Shown here: positions 33,085-40,223 of the stretch, piece after piece
Numbering within the stretch: the first letter of the stretch is position 1
How the letters are laid out: every line of letters starts with the position of its first letter
Assembly: GCA_028284705.1 (NCBI GenBank)
Contig: JANQRE010000030.1
Location: forward strand, 1-40,223
Source of the DNA: Paracoccaceae bacterium
GTDB taxonomy: Bacteria > Pseudomonadota > Alphaproteobacteria > Rhodobacterales > Rhodobacteraceae
Reading direction: 5' to 3'
DNA length: 40,223 bases
Translations under genes and position numbers: made by a program
The notes under the pieces: model-generated
What the model was told of the DNA's origin: nothing
Seen by the model: the letters and a program-made list of their open reading frames with translations, nothing else
Database searches by the model: none

Positions 33085-34454
33085 CCGCGGGCACATCGAT
33101 CCGGCAACGTCTGTTCTTCCAGTTGGCGGGGATTGCCGCGCTTCTGTCGGTCGCATTTTTCCTTGTGGTTCAGGTGGTTGCGGAACGCGCCGCTGAGGGC
33201 ACTCAAGACGATATCCTCTCCGCCTCCGCCATCGCCATCGCAGACAGCCTGCGCAGCGAAGAGTCAGGCGTGACGCTGGAACTGCCCTACTCTGCCCTCT
33301 CGATGCTCAGCACGATCAACGAGGACCGCGTCTTTTATCGGGTCGTAGCCGCTGGCGAGACTTTGACCGGCTACGAAGACCTGCCCCTACCCGACGAAAC
33401 GCCCCAGCTCGGATTACCGACCTTCGAAACCCTGAGTTATCGCGGCGACGAGGTACGCTCGGTTTCCGTTGTCCGCGCTGTTGGTCCCGCGACAAATTTG
33501 CAAAATGTCGTCGTGACGGTCGCACAGACGCGGCTTGGATTGGAGGCGATCTCACGTCGCATCACGGCCACGGCGACTGGCGTGGGTGCAGGATTTTTCC
33601 TTGTCGCAACGGCACTTAGCCTTTGGGCCGCAAACCTCGCGCTCAGGCCCATCGACCGGATGACTGGCGCTGTCACGCGACGTGGGCCGAAAGACCTGCG
33701 CCCGGTTCTCGCGGAAACACCAACCGAGCTTGCGCCCTTGCTCGAAGCAATCAACTCCTTCATGGGACGGCTGCGCGCGAGCCTCACCCGGACAGAAGAC
33801 TTCATCGCCGAGGCTGCGCATCGGGTGCGCACACCGCTCGCCACTGTGCGCGCGCAAGCCGAAGTCACGCATAGAAAGCTGCAAAAACCTGAGCACAAGC
33901 AGGCGATCCGCGAGATGATCCGGGCAATCGACGAAAGCTCCCGCTCCGCCGAGCAGATGCTCGACCATGCGATGGTGACCTTTCGCGCGGACAGTCTGGC
34001 GGTGGAGCAGTTGAACCTTTCAGCCCTCGTCGAGGAGACCTGCGAGCGGCTGAAACCCACGGCTGACATCCGCGACATCGCAATTCGCACCAAGGCCCCG
34101 GACGAGCCGCTGATGTTCGAAGGCGATAGCATCCTGTTGCAGGCGGCTCTTCAAAATATCATCGACAACGCGATCAAATATTCCCCCGAAGACAGTGAGA
34201 TTACCGTGCGGGTCGATGCCGGTGCGGACCTGCGGCTGACCGTCTCCGATCAGGGGCGCGGTTTTGGCGCGGGCGATCACAGCAAGCTCACGACGCGCTT
34301 TGAACGGGGTGGAAATGTCGGCAATATCGTGGGATCCGGGCTTGGCCTGACCATCGCCGACGAGGTCGCGCGGGTACATGGCGGCACGCTTGAGATCGGC
34401 AACAACCCGGAAGGAGTGGGCGCATGCGTTTCCCTTGTCTTGCCGCGTCTCTGA
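33081..34454 (+). CDS. tctE: Sensor histidine kinase TctE
   Basis: This is a membrane histidine kinase of 457 residues from GTG 33081. A transmembrane helix at about 10-33 is followed by a periplasmic TctE-type sensor domain (34-163) and a second transmembrane helix near 164-184. A HAMP-like linker follows, then the phospho-acceptor His247 in EAAHRVRTPLATVRA. The ATPase domain has the N-box NIIDNAIKYS (359-368), DQGRGFG (390-396) and GSGLGL (418-423). The H-box has Val in place of the common Glu/Asp+1 pattern (HRVRTPL), which is typical of TctE-like kinases. It overlaps the next gene, for a periplasmic binding protein, by 31 bp. Confidence 0.93.
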   Translation: MTAGTSIRQRLFFQLAGIAALLSVAFFLVVQVVAERAAEGTQDDILSASAIAIADSLRSEESGVTLELPYSALSMLSTINEDRVFYRVVAAGETLTGYEDLPLPDETPQLGLPTFETLSYRGDEVRSVSVVRAVGPATNLQNVVVTVAQTRLGLEAISRRITATATGVGAGFFLVATALSLWAANLALRPIDRMTGAVTRRGPKDLRPVLAETPTELAPLLEAINSFMGRLRASLTRTEDFIAEAAHRVRTPLATVRAQAEVTHRKLQKPEHKQAIREMIRAIDESSRSAEQMLDHAMVTFRADSLAVEQLNLSALVEETCERLKPTADIRDIAIRTKAPDEPLMFEGDSILLQAALQNIIDNAIKYSPEDSEITVRVDAGADLRLTVSDQGRGFGAGDHSKLTTRFERGGNVGNIVGSGLGLTIADEVARVHGGTLEIGNNPEGVGACVSLVLPRL

Positions 34455-35461
34455 TCGCGTTCCTGTCGCTGTCGGTCGCCAGCGCTGCCTTCGAGATCGA
34501 GGATCAGCGCCTCTACACCGCTGATCCCGAGCGCAGCGTGTTGAAGATCATTTCGACCGCGGACCTGGATGTGTTCGATCCGATCCTGATCGCGTTTCAG
34601 GCGGAAAATCCCGGGCTTTCGATTGACTATACCGTGACGGGGACGTCGGACCTTATGAAGGCGATCTACGTTGATGGGGCGCAGTTCGATCTGGCGATTT
34701 CTTCGGCGATGGATCTGCAAACAAAACTGGCAAATGATGGATTTTTGAGCAGCTATGCTTCCCCCGTGGCCGCCGACCTGCCCGACTGGGCCATCTGGCG
34801 CGATCAGGTCTTTGCCTTCACCCAAGAACCCGCTGTGTTGCTGGTCTCCGAGGCGTTTTTTGGCGACGACCCGGCGCCCACCAACCGCGACGAGTTGATC
34901 GCTCTCCTGCGCGAAAGCCCGGAGCGGTTTCAGGGGCGCATCGGGACCTATGACGTGCGGCGCTCTGGATTTGGCTATCTCGTGGCCACGCAGGACAGCC
35001 GCAACAGCGAAGCCTTCTGGCGGCTGATGGAAGTGATGGGACGGCTCGATGCAAAGCTCTATTGCTGCTCGGGCGAGATGATCCGCGATGTTGCTGAGGG
35101 CCGTCTGGCGCTCGCGTATAATGTGCTTGGCAGCTATGCGGCATCTCAAAAGACGACGACGGACGGGTTTCGCATCATCGAGATGACCGATTTCGTGAAC
35201 GTCATGCTGCGCACGGTGGTGATCCCGCAAGGGTCTGAAAATGTCGAGGCGGCTCAAGCCATGGTGGATTTTCTGCTGCAACTCAATGAACGACCCGATC
35301 TGGTCGCCGCCTCAGGCCTGCCCGCCATCGACGCGAGCAAATTTCAGGCCAATGCCTCGCTGCGTCCGATACGGTTCGGGCCGGGATTGCTGGTGTTTCT
35401 CGATCAATTGAAGCGACGGAATTTCCTGCGCAACTGGGAAAATTCCCTTGTGCAGGAATGA
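34424..35461 (+). CDS. PgtC-like periplasmic binding protein linked to TctDE
   Basis: This is a periplasmic substrate-binding protein of the ABC iron/organic-anion type, 345 residues with a signal peptide (MRFPCLAASLIAFLSLSVAS, mature from about residue 22). VLKIISTADLDVFDPI and FQAENPGLSIDYTVTGTSDLMKAI form the first lobe; YDVRRSGFGYLVATQDSR and LALAYNVLGSYA lie at the ligand cleft. No ABC permease or ATPase gene follows. It overlaps tctE by 31 bp and has its own AAGGAG (34411-34416) inside tctE codons. The pattern resembles PgtC, the binding protein that assists a sensor kinase in phosphoglycerate sensing, so it likely presents a ligand to TctE (inference). Confidence 0.85.
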   Translation: MRFPCLAASLIAFLSLSVASAAFEIEDQRLYTADPERSVLKIISTADLDVFDPILIAFQAENPGLSIDYTVTGTSDLMKAIYVDGAQFDLAISSAMDLQTKLANDGFLSSYASPVAADLPDWAIWRDQVFAFTQEPAVLLVSEAFFGDDPAPTNRDELIALLRESPERFQGRIGTYDVRRSGFGYLVATQDSRNSEAFWRLMEVMGRLDAKLYCCSGEMIRDVAEGRLALAYNVLGSYAASQKTTTDGFRIIEMTDFVNVMLRTVVIPQGSENVEAAQAMVDFLLQLNERPDLVAASGLPAIDASKFQANASLRPIRFGPGLLVFLDQLKRRNFLRNWENSLVQE

Positions 35462-35462
35462 G

Positions 35463-36062
35463 TTAAAGCGCCTTGCGGGCTTTCAAAGCGGCTGAGATTG
35501 TGCCGTCATCGAGGTAGTCTAACTCACCGCCAATGGGCACGCCCTGCGCCAGGGAGGTCACGGCGATCTGCCGCGTCTCCAACTCCCCGGCGATGTAATG
35601 CGCTGTGGTCTGTCCGTCGATTGTGGCATTCAGCGCGAGGATGACTTCGGTGACGTTCTCGCTCGCGACACGGTCCAGGAGTTTGGGAATCCGCAACTCC
35701 TCCGGCCCTACGGCATCAAGTGCCGACAGGGTACCACCAAGCACGTGGTAACGGCCCTTGAAGACGTCAGAACGCTCCATTGCCCAGAGGTCCGCGACGT
35801 CTTCAACGACACAAATTTCACCCGTCGCGCGCTTCTCGCTCACACAAATCTCGCAGAGGTCCGAGGTGCCGATATTCCCGCAATTCAGGCATTCGCGGGC
35901 GGTCTCCGCCACAGTTTGCAGGGCCTCCGCCAAGGGGGCCATCAAAAGCCCGCGCTTTTTGATCAGATGCAGCACGGCCCGCCGCGCCGAACGCGGGCCC
36001 AGTCCCGGCAGACGCGCCATCAGTGCGATCAACGCATCAATATCTTTGGGGACGTCGGGCAC
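35463..36062 (-). CDS. recR: Recombination mediator RecR
   Basis: RecR works with RecO and RecF to load RecA at gaps. It has 199 residues, the standard size. A helix-hairpin-helix ([13 protein letters not shown], 18-30) is followed by a zinc finger with Cys58, Cys61, Cys70 and Cys73, then a Toprim domain (about 81-175) with [27 protein letters not shown] and [14 protein letters not shown]. The C-terminal Walker-B-like [20 protein letters not shown] is typical. It follows ybaB directly with no gap, in the widely conserved dnaX-ybaB-recR order. Confidence 0.97.
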   Translation of the reverse strand: MPDVPKDIDALIALMARLPGLGPRSARRAVLHLIKKRGLLMAPLAEALQTVAETARECLNCGNIGTSDLCEICVSEKRATGEICVVEDVADLWAMERSDVFKGRYHVLGGTLSALDAVGPEELRIPKLLDRVASENVTEVILALNATIDGQTTAHYIAGELETRQIAVTSLAQGVPIGGELDYLDDGTISAALKARKAL

Positions 36063-36407
36063 CTAGAAGGGCAGTTTCATTCCCGCGGGCAGTCCGAGCC
36101 CCTCGGTCATTTTCTGCATTTCTTCCTGCGATTTGTCCTGCGCCTTGGCTTGCGCGTCCTTGATGGCGGCGAGGATCAGGTCTTCAACGACTTCCTTCTC
36201 ATCGGGATCGAAGATCGATGGATCGATATCGAGCGCCGTCAATTCGCCCTTCGCAGTGGCCGTCGCTTTCACCAGCCCAGCGCCACTTTCGCCGGTCACC
36301 GTGATATTGCCCAGATTGTCCTGCATCTCGGCCATCTGCTGCTGCATTTCCTGGGCTTTTTTCATCATCCCGGCCATATCGCCGAGCCCGCCTAGTCCTT
36401 TAAGCAT
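36063..36407 (-). CDS. ybaB: YbaB/EbfC family nucleoid-associated protein
   Basis: This is a small DNA-binding nucleoid protein of 114 residues that forms tweezer-shaped dimers. MMKKAQEMQQQMAEMQ is the N-terminal helix, GLVKATATAKGELTALDI the central sheet and DLILAAIKDAQAKAQDK the C-terminal helix; the Gly/Leu-rich start GLGGLGDMAG is usual. It sits between a small membrane-protein gene and recR; its stop is adjacent to the recR start. Confidence 0.95.
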   Translation of the reverse strand: MLKGLGGLGDMAGMMKKAQEMQQQMAEMQDNLGNITVTGESGAGLVKATATAKGELTALDIDPSIFDPDEKEVVEDLILAAIKDAQAKAQDKSQEEMQKMTEGLGLPAGMKLPF

Positions 36408-36425
36408 GCCTGTCTCCGTTTTGTG

Positions 36426-36761
36426 TCAGAGCCGCGTCTCGCGCGGCATCGTGTAGAGGATCGTCCCAACACATATTGCAGCGACGAGAGCGATGAACAA
36501 GGTGGGGGATCCGATACACCCTTCGGCCTGGGCCAGGTCGCGCACGCCGGTCGGATCAAGCATCGTGACCATCGTGACGAGTCCTGTCCACAGCACCACA
36601 ACCACGAGCGCGCCCCATTGGCTGCGAAATCGCAGGGCCGCGAGGGTCGAGATCACCAGCACGATCCCCATCGGTGAGGCAAAAAGCGCGATCGCCTCAC
36701 CAGCGGCACTCACCGGGTCACCGTCCCAGCCGGGTCGCGTGTCAGCGCAGACCTCAGCCAT
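36426..36761 (-). CDS. Small uncharacterised membrane protein
   Basis: I do not recognise the family. The 111-residue product has a polar start with two cysteines in total (ADTRPGWDGD near 6-15), then three hydrophobic segments near 28-42, 51-68 and 87-104. Start ATG 36761 lies inside the last codons of dnaX (8-bp overlap), so it is translated with dnaX. It ends 18 bp before ybaB. The frame has the coding bias of its neighbours and the membrane topology is coherent, so I believe it is real. It interrupts the usual dnaX-ybaB adjacency. Confidence 0.75.
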   Translation of the reverse strand: MAEVCADTRPGWDGDPVSAAGEAIALFASPMGIVLVISTLAALRFRSQWGALVVVVLWTGLVTMVTMLDPTGVRDLAQAEGCIGSPTLFIALVAAICVGTILYTMPRETRL

Positions 36762-38508
36762 CCTCAAACGGGTCCCATTCGTCCTCGACCTCGGGCAACG
36801 CCTCGACGGCGGCCTCTTGAAGCAGTTCTTCCGGCGTTTTGATGTCCACGATCCGTGCTTCGGGGAAGGCTTGCAGCACCGCCTGCATCATCGGATGCGC
36901 CTTGGCCTCCTCTTTCAACGCCTCTTCTTCCGCGTCCCGTTCCGAGGCGATTGTCGGCGCACCACCGTCATTGACGACCGTGACGGCCCACCGATTGCCG
37001 GTCCATTGCGACAGCCGCGCGCCAAGACGCTGTGCCAGATCGCGCGGCGCGGCTTCGGTTGGGACAAACTCGATGCGCCCCGGTGCGTAAGAGGCGAGTT
37101 GCACGCAAGTTTCCACCTCGACGAGCAGCTTCACATCGCGATTGGCGCGGATCAGATCGACGACTTTCGCGAATGTTGGAAATCGCGCGAGGGCCTCTTC
37201 CGGCGCTTCCGCGACGGCGAGGGCTGTGACACCGCCTGAGCCTTGTGTGGTGGTCTGCGTGGCGCGAGCCGTCGTCAGCCCTGATGGGCTGCCTCCGCTT
37301 GGCGCGGGTGTCGCGGCAGGCGACGGTGATGGCGCGTCCTGCAGCTTGCGCACAAGATCTTCGGGGCTCGGCAGGTCGGCCACATGGGTGAGCCGGATCA
37401 CCGCCATCTCTGCCGCCATCATTGCGTTGGGCGCATGTGCGACTTCCTCAAGCGCGGCCAAAAGCATCTGCCACATCCGCGTCATCGCCCGCATTGGTAG
37501 CGCATCGGCCATCGTGCGTCCGCGGGAGCGCTCATCGGGACCAACGGTCGGGTCCTCGGCCGCTTCCGGTGTGATCTTGATGACCGACACCCAATGAGTG
37601 ATCTCCGCCAGATCGCGCAGCACCGCCATCGGGTCGGCCCCATCGGCATATTGCGCGGAAAGCTCCTGCAGGGCTCCGGCAGCATCGCCCTTCATGATGA
37701 GATCGAAGAGATCAAGCACGCGGCCCCGATCTGCGAGTCCCAACATCGCGCGGACTTGGCTCGCAGTGGTTTCGCCGGCGCCGTGAGAGATCGCCTGATC
37801 CATCAGGCTCATCGCGTCACGCACCGAACCCTCGGCAGCGCGGGTGATCAGCGCCAAGGCATCCTCGGCGATCTCGGCCTTTTCCTTCTCCGCGATCGAC
37901 GACAGATGCCCGATCATCACCTCCGGCTCAATCCGTCGCAGATCAAACCGCTGACAGCGCGACAGCACCGTCACCGGAACCTTGCGTATCTCCGTGGTCG
38001 CAAAGATGAATTTCACGTGCTCGGGCGGCTCCTCCAGCGTCTTCAACAGCGCGTTGAAGGCGGAGGTCGAGAGCATATGCACCTCGTCGATAATGTAGAT
38101 CTTGTAGCGAGCGGAGGCGGCGCGGTAGGCGACCGAGTCAATGATTTCGCGGATGTCATTCACACCGGTGCGCGAGGCGGCGTCCATCTCCAGCACGTCC
38201 ACATGGCGGCCCTCGGCGATCGCAACGCAATGCTCACAAACCCCGCAAGGCTCGGTCGTTGGCTGGCCATTCCCATCCTCGCCAATGCAATTCATCCCCT
38301 TCGCGATGATCCGGGCGGTCGTCGTTTTGCCGGTCCCGCGAATACCGGTCATGATGAAGGCCTGCGCGATCCGCCCCGCCTCGAACGCATTCTTCAGCGT
38401 GCGCACCATGGCGTCCTGACCGATCAGATCGGCAAAAGTGGCCGGGCGGTATTTGCGCGCCAGAACCTGGTAACCGCCGCTGTTTTCCGTGTCGGAAGTC
38501 TCTGCCAT
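36754..38508 (-). CDS. dnaX: DNA polymerase III subunits gamma/tau
   Basis: This is the clamp-loader ATPase of the replicase, 584 residues. The Walker A motif GIRGTGKT is at 55-62, the zinc-binding cysteines are 74, 88, 91 and 94, DEVH (Walker B) is at 141-144, and LSRCQRFDLRR carries the sensor residues. A Pro/Ser/Thr-rich linker (around 400-430) leads to the tau C-terminal domain, which ends in the acidic WDPFEDG. No A-rich slippery frameshift site stands out, so the full-length tau form is the clear product. It heads the dnaX, membrane protein, ybaB, recR operon. Confidence 0.97.
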   Translation of the reverse strand: MAETSDTENSGGYQVLARKYRPATFADLIGQDAMVRTLKNAFEAGRIAQAFIMTGIRGTGKTTTARIIAKGMNCIGEDGNGQPTTEPCGVCEHCVAIAEGRHVDVLEMDAASRTGVNDIREIIDSVAYRAASARYKIYIIDEVHMLSTSAFNALLKTLEEPPEHVKFIFATTEIRKVPVTVLSRCQRFDLRRIEPEVMIGHLSSIAEKEKAEIAEDALALITRAAEGSVRDAMSLMDQAISHGAGETTASQVRAMLGLADRGRVLDLFDLIMKGDAAGALQELSAQYADGADPMAVLRDLAEITHWVSVIKITPEAAEDPTVGPDERSRGRTMADALPMRAMTRMWQMLLAALEEVAHAPNAMMAAEMAVIRLTHVADLPSPEDLVRKLQDAPSPSPAATPAPSGGSPSGLTTARATQTTTQGSGGVTALAVAEAPEEALARFPTFAKVVDLIRANRDVKLLVEVETCVQLASYAPGRIEFVPTEAAPRDLAQRLGARLSQWTGNRWAVTVVNDGGAPTIASERDAEEEALKEEAKAHPMMQAVLQAFPEARIVDIKTPEELLQEAAVEALPEVEDEWDPFEDG

Positions 38509-38562
38509 ATCGCCTTCGTGGATTCGTCCGCCCGGGGCGAGACTAGAGCATCGCTGGGATGG

Positions 38563-39117
38563 TCACAAACCCTCAGAGAGGAGTTTCGGCAGGCGGCGCA
38601 GCTCATCTGAGTTTTGCCTTGCGCGGGCGAGGTCCCAGCCACCTTGCAGCACAACAAAAAGATGTGTGGCGCGTTCCTTGGCGTCGTTCTCCGACAGGCC
38701 CAAACGGGTCGCATGGGCCGTGACGCGCTCAATCCAGCTGTCGAAAATATGTTCGGAGGTCTCGCGGAACATCGGGTTATAGGCGCCGTTCAGCAGGATG
38801 CCGGAGACCGGACAGCCGTTCCATTTGCCCATCAGATCAAAGAGTTTCGCGCATTTGAAGAACAGCGTCGTCATGCCGTCCTTGTAAGTCTTGGCGGGCA
38901 AAAACGCATCGTCAATGATCCGCAGCATCTCGCGCGAGGCAAATTGCGCGGCGGCCAACGCGAGGTCCGATTTGCCTTGTCGGAAGTGGTGATAGAGCGA
39001 GCCTTTCGGCACGCGGGCAGATTTCAGGATGTCGGAGAGGCCGACGCCATCATAGCCGCGCTCCTGAAACAGCTTCGCCGCCGTCCAGGCCAATTTGTCT
39101 TTTGTCGAACCATTCAT
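38563..39117 (-). CDS. TetR-family transcriptional repressor
   Basis: This is a TetR regulator of 184 residues. The N-terminal helix-turn-helix is at about 26-46 (GLSDILKSARVPKGSLYHHF), including the conserved SLYHHF recognition helix. The C-terminal ligand domain includes WNGCPVSGILL, a form seen in TetR_C_33/YcdC-type members. It is divergent from an alpha/beta hydrolase across 75 bp with two palindromes, so it likely represses both itself and the hydrolase. ATG 39117 is chosen; the next gene dnaX is not part of its transcript end because they run in the same direction with a 54-bp gap and TetR is upstream. Confidence 0.93.
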   Translation of the reverse strand: MNGSTKDKLAWTAAKLFQERGYDGVGLSDILKSARVPKGSLYHHFRQGKSDLALAAAQFASREMLRIIDDAFLPAKTYKDGMTTLFFKCAKLFDLMGKWNGCPVSGILLNGAYNPMFRETSEHIFDSWIERVTAHATRLGLSENDAKERATHLFVVLQGGWDLARARQNSDELRRLPKLLSEGL

Positions 39118-39136
39118 GAAATACCTTTTGACATCT

Positions 39137-39154
39137 CTAGACCGATTGGTCTAG
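39137..39154. promoter_or_regulatory. TetR operator palindrome 1
   Basis: CTAGACC (39137-39143) and GGTCTAG (39148-39154) are perfect 7-bp arms around GATT. A TTGACA (39128-39133), a candidate -35 box for the hydrolase gene, lies just before it. An 18-bp palindrome next to a divergent tetR-type gene is the normal operator layout. Confidence 0.8.
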
Positions 39155-39162
39155 TCCTGTCG

Positions 39163-39180
39163 TTAGACCAATCGGTCTAG
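39163..39180. promoter_or_regulatory. TetR operator palindrome 2
   Basis: TTAGACCAATCGGTCTAG is the reverse complement of site 1 except for one end base: arms TAGACC (39164-39169) and GGTCTA (39174-39179) around AATC. Its centre is 26 bp from that of site 1. It ends directly before the GGAG of the hydrolase ribosome-binding site, so bound repressor could also block initiation. Confidence 0.8.
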
Positions 39181-39192
39181 TTGGAGTTCGCC

Positions 39193-40065
39193 ATGACCTA
39201 TGCCTTCGAAATCGTCAGTTCCAGTCCGGTGACGAAAGACGTCTCTTTCCGCTCCGGTGAACATCGCCTGAATGGCAAACTGTTCCACCCGGGCAAAAGC
39301 CCGAAAGCCGCTGTGGTGATCAATGCTGCAACCGGCGTACGTGCGAATTACTATGAGAGCTTCGCGCGCTGGCTGGCGGAAGAGAAAGGCCTTGCTTGCC
39401 TCACCTATGACTATCGCGATTTCGGCGCGTCGGCGGGGCGACCCGTCAAGATGTCCAACGCAACCATGGCAGATTGGGGCGTGCGCGACGCCGAGGCAGC
39501 GCGCGCGTTTTTGATGTCTTCCCTGCCCGGCAAGCCGGTCTGGGTGATCGGGCATTCGCTCGGCGCGCTTTGCATCGCCTCGCAACGCAACCTCGGCAAG
39601 ATCGACCGCTTGATCGCTGTGGCCTCTGGGCCCGTTCACGTCTCTGAACATCCCTGGCCCTATCAAGCGCTCGCGCGGTGGTTCTGGTACGGCATCGGGC
39701 CCCTGGCAACGCGATTGATGGGTTATCTGCCGGGCCGCAAGCTTGGATTTGGCCCGGACCTGCCTGCTGGTGTGTTCTGGCAATGGCGCCGCTGGTGCAC
39801 GGCGCGCGGGTTCAACAGCGACGATCTGGGCCGCGACGTGCCGTTCCCGGATTGGTCGGGCTTTGGCGGGGATGCAAAATATGTGGCGATCTCCGATGAC
39901 GCGACCGTGCCGCCCTCCGCCGTATGGCGGGCGATGCAGTTTCACCGCGAGGCCTGGACGCGTCAGTTGGTGCTTGATCCATACGACTATGGGTTGAAAG
40001 CCATCGGGCATATTGGGGTGTTTCACGCGGACAGTAAAGCGTGTTGGGATGATCTGATCGCTTGA
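39193..40065 (+). CDS. Alpha/beta hydrolase
   Basis: This is a 290-residue alpha/beta-fold hydrolase. The nucleophile elbow GHSLGAL has Ser122, CLTYDYRDFGAS lies before the lid, and AISDDATVPPSAVW near residue 240 holds the likely acid (Asp of the SDDATV turn). The His is near the C-terminus in GHIGVFH. Activity is probably esterase- or thioesterase-like. I use ATG 39193 after GGAG (39183-39186); a TTG four codons upstream is less likely. It is divergent from a TetR gene and separated by two operators, so its expression is probably induced by the regulator ligand. Confidence 0.9.
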   Translation: MTYAFEIVSSSPVTKDVSFRSGEHRLNGKLFHPGKSPKAAVVINAATGVRANYYESFARWLAEEKGLACLTYDYRDFGASAGRPVKMSNATMADWGVRDAEAARAFLMSSLPGKPVWVIGHSLGALCIASQRNLGKIDRLIAVASGPVHVSEHPWPYQALARWFWYGIGPLATRLMGYLPGRKLGFGPDLPAGVFWQWRRWCTARGFNSDDLGRDVPFPDWSGFGGDAKYVAISDDATVPPSAVWRAMQFHREAWTRQLVLDPYDYGLKAIGHIGVFHADSKACWDDLIA

Positions 40066-40088
40066 GGGGGGCTGTTGGCTTCTCGGCA

Positions 40089-40106
40089 TGATTTCCTAAG
40101 AAATCA
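40089..40106. terminator. Perfect AT-rich hairpin between hydrolase and SRP RNA genes
   Basis: TGATTTC (40089-40095) and GAAATCA (40100-40106) are perfect 7-bp arms around CTAA. It lies between the + strand hydrolase stop (40065) and the 3' side of the - strand SRP RNA, so it could end either transcript. There is no T-run. Confidence 0.4.
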
Positions 40107-40151
40107 GCCTGTCAGCTTTCGTTACAATCGCTTCGCGCTTGAACGGAAGTG

Positions 40152-40223
40152 AGAGGTTGGACAGCGACCCAAGTGGGGCTCGTTGTGGCTGCTTCCTTCC
40201 GGACCTGACCAGGTTGGCGAGGC
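40152..40223 (-). ncRNA. ffs: Bacterial small SRP RNA (4.5S), 5' part outside window
   Basis: The - strand contains the invariant SRP apical hairpin: GGTCAGGTCC, tetraloop GGAA, and GGAAGCAGCC. CTCG (40221-40218) pairs with CGAG (40182-40179) lower in the stem. This RNA scaffolds Ffh and FtsY for cotranslational membrane targeting. The gene runs off the right edge, so only the loop and the 3' arm are seen. I place the 3' end near 40152 by symmetry about the tetraloop; it is uncertain by several bases. Confidence 0.9.

Noticed and set aside
36754-38508. Programmed frameshift in dnaX to make gamma
   Set aside because: No A-rich slippery heptamer with a following stem was noticed; only the full-length form is supported.

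Overview
This window is a GC-rich stretch of an alphaproteobacterial chromosome. It most resembles the Rhodobacterales (Roseobacter-type marine bacteria). The evidence is the DUF1013 cell-cycle regulator TrcR, the hemC/hemE divergon, the clpS-rsmC-like pair, the dnaX-ybaB-recR block, an SRP RNA of alphaproteobacterial type, and several ABC and TTT transporters for organic solutes. No insertion sequence, phage gene, CRISPR array or integrase was seen. Gene density is very high and no gene-free stretch exceeds 300 bp.

Left part (1-10302, all + strand): a galactoside-utilisation operon. An ABC sugar importer (binding protein cut by the window edge, plus two permeases) is followed by a GH36 alpha-galactosidase, an SDR in the position of a galactose dehydrogenase, a 2-keto-3-deoxygalactonokinase, a KDPGal aldolase, an SMP-30 lactonase and a GH42 beta-galactosidase. 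From the SDR onward the genes are almost all coupled by 1-4 bp overlaps. Together they spell out import of alpha- and beta-galactosides, cytoplasmic hydrolysis, and the oxidative DeLey-Doudoroff route to pyruvate and glyceraldehyde-3-phosphate. Galactonate dehydratase and the importer ATPase are not in the window.

Middle (10370-22481): a malonyl-CoA synthetase-like ligase with a PhyH-family oxygenase; divergently, a threonate-dehydrogenase-like enzyme overlapping a sugar isomerase/epimerase; a tRNA-Met(CAT); a D-2-hydroxyacid dehydrogenase flavoprotein; divergent hemC/hemE; a BON-MscS channel; an uncharacterised exported protein; RNase T2; and trcR with a strong terminator.

Right-middle (22665-35461): a Tat-exported CpdB nucleotidase; clpS-rsmC-like-SDR operon whose SDR has lost its catalytic Tyr and Lys; a HAD phosphatase; then a tctCBA-atuA-DUF4387 operon. 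The latter is divergent from a tctD-tctE two-component system that overlaps a gene for a PgtC-like periplasmic binding protein. Two tandem 11-bp repeats lie in the tctC/tctD divergent region.

Right end (35463-40223): recR, ybaB, a small membrane protein and dnaX; then a TetR regulator divergent from an alpha/beta hydrolase with two oppositely oriented operator palindromes between them; and the 3' half of the SRP RNA gene on the - strand.

The most interesting unexplained signals are: five exactly 11-bp-phased repeats before the galactose SDR; two SDRs with eroded YxxxK motifs; the tct/atuA/DUF4387 module with a periplasmic-protein-assisted sensor; and paired candidate operators.
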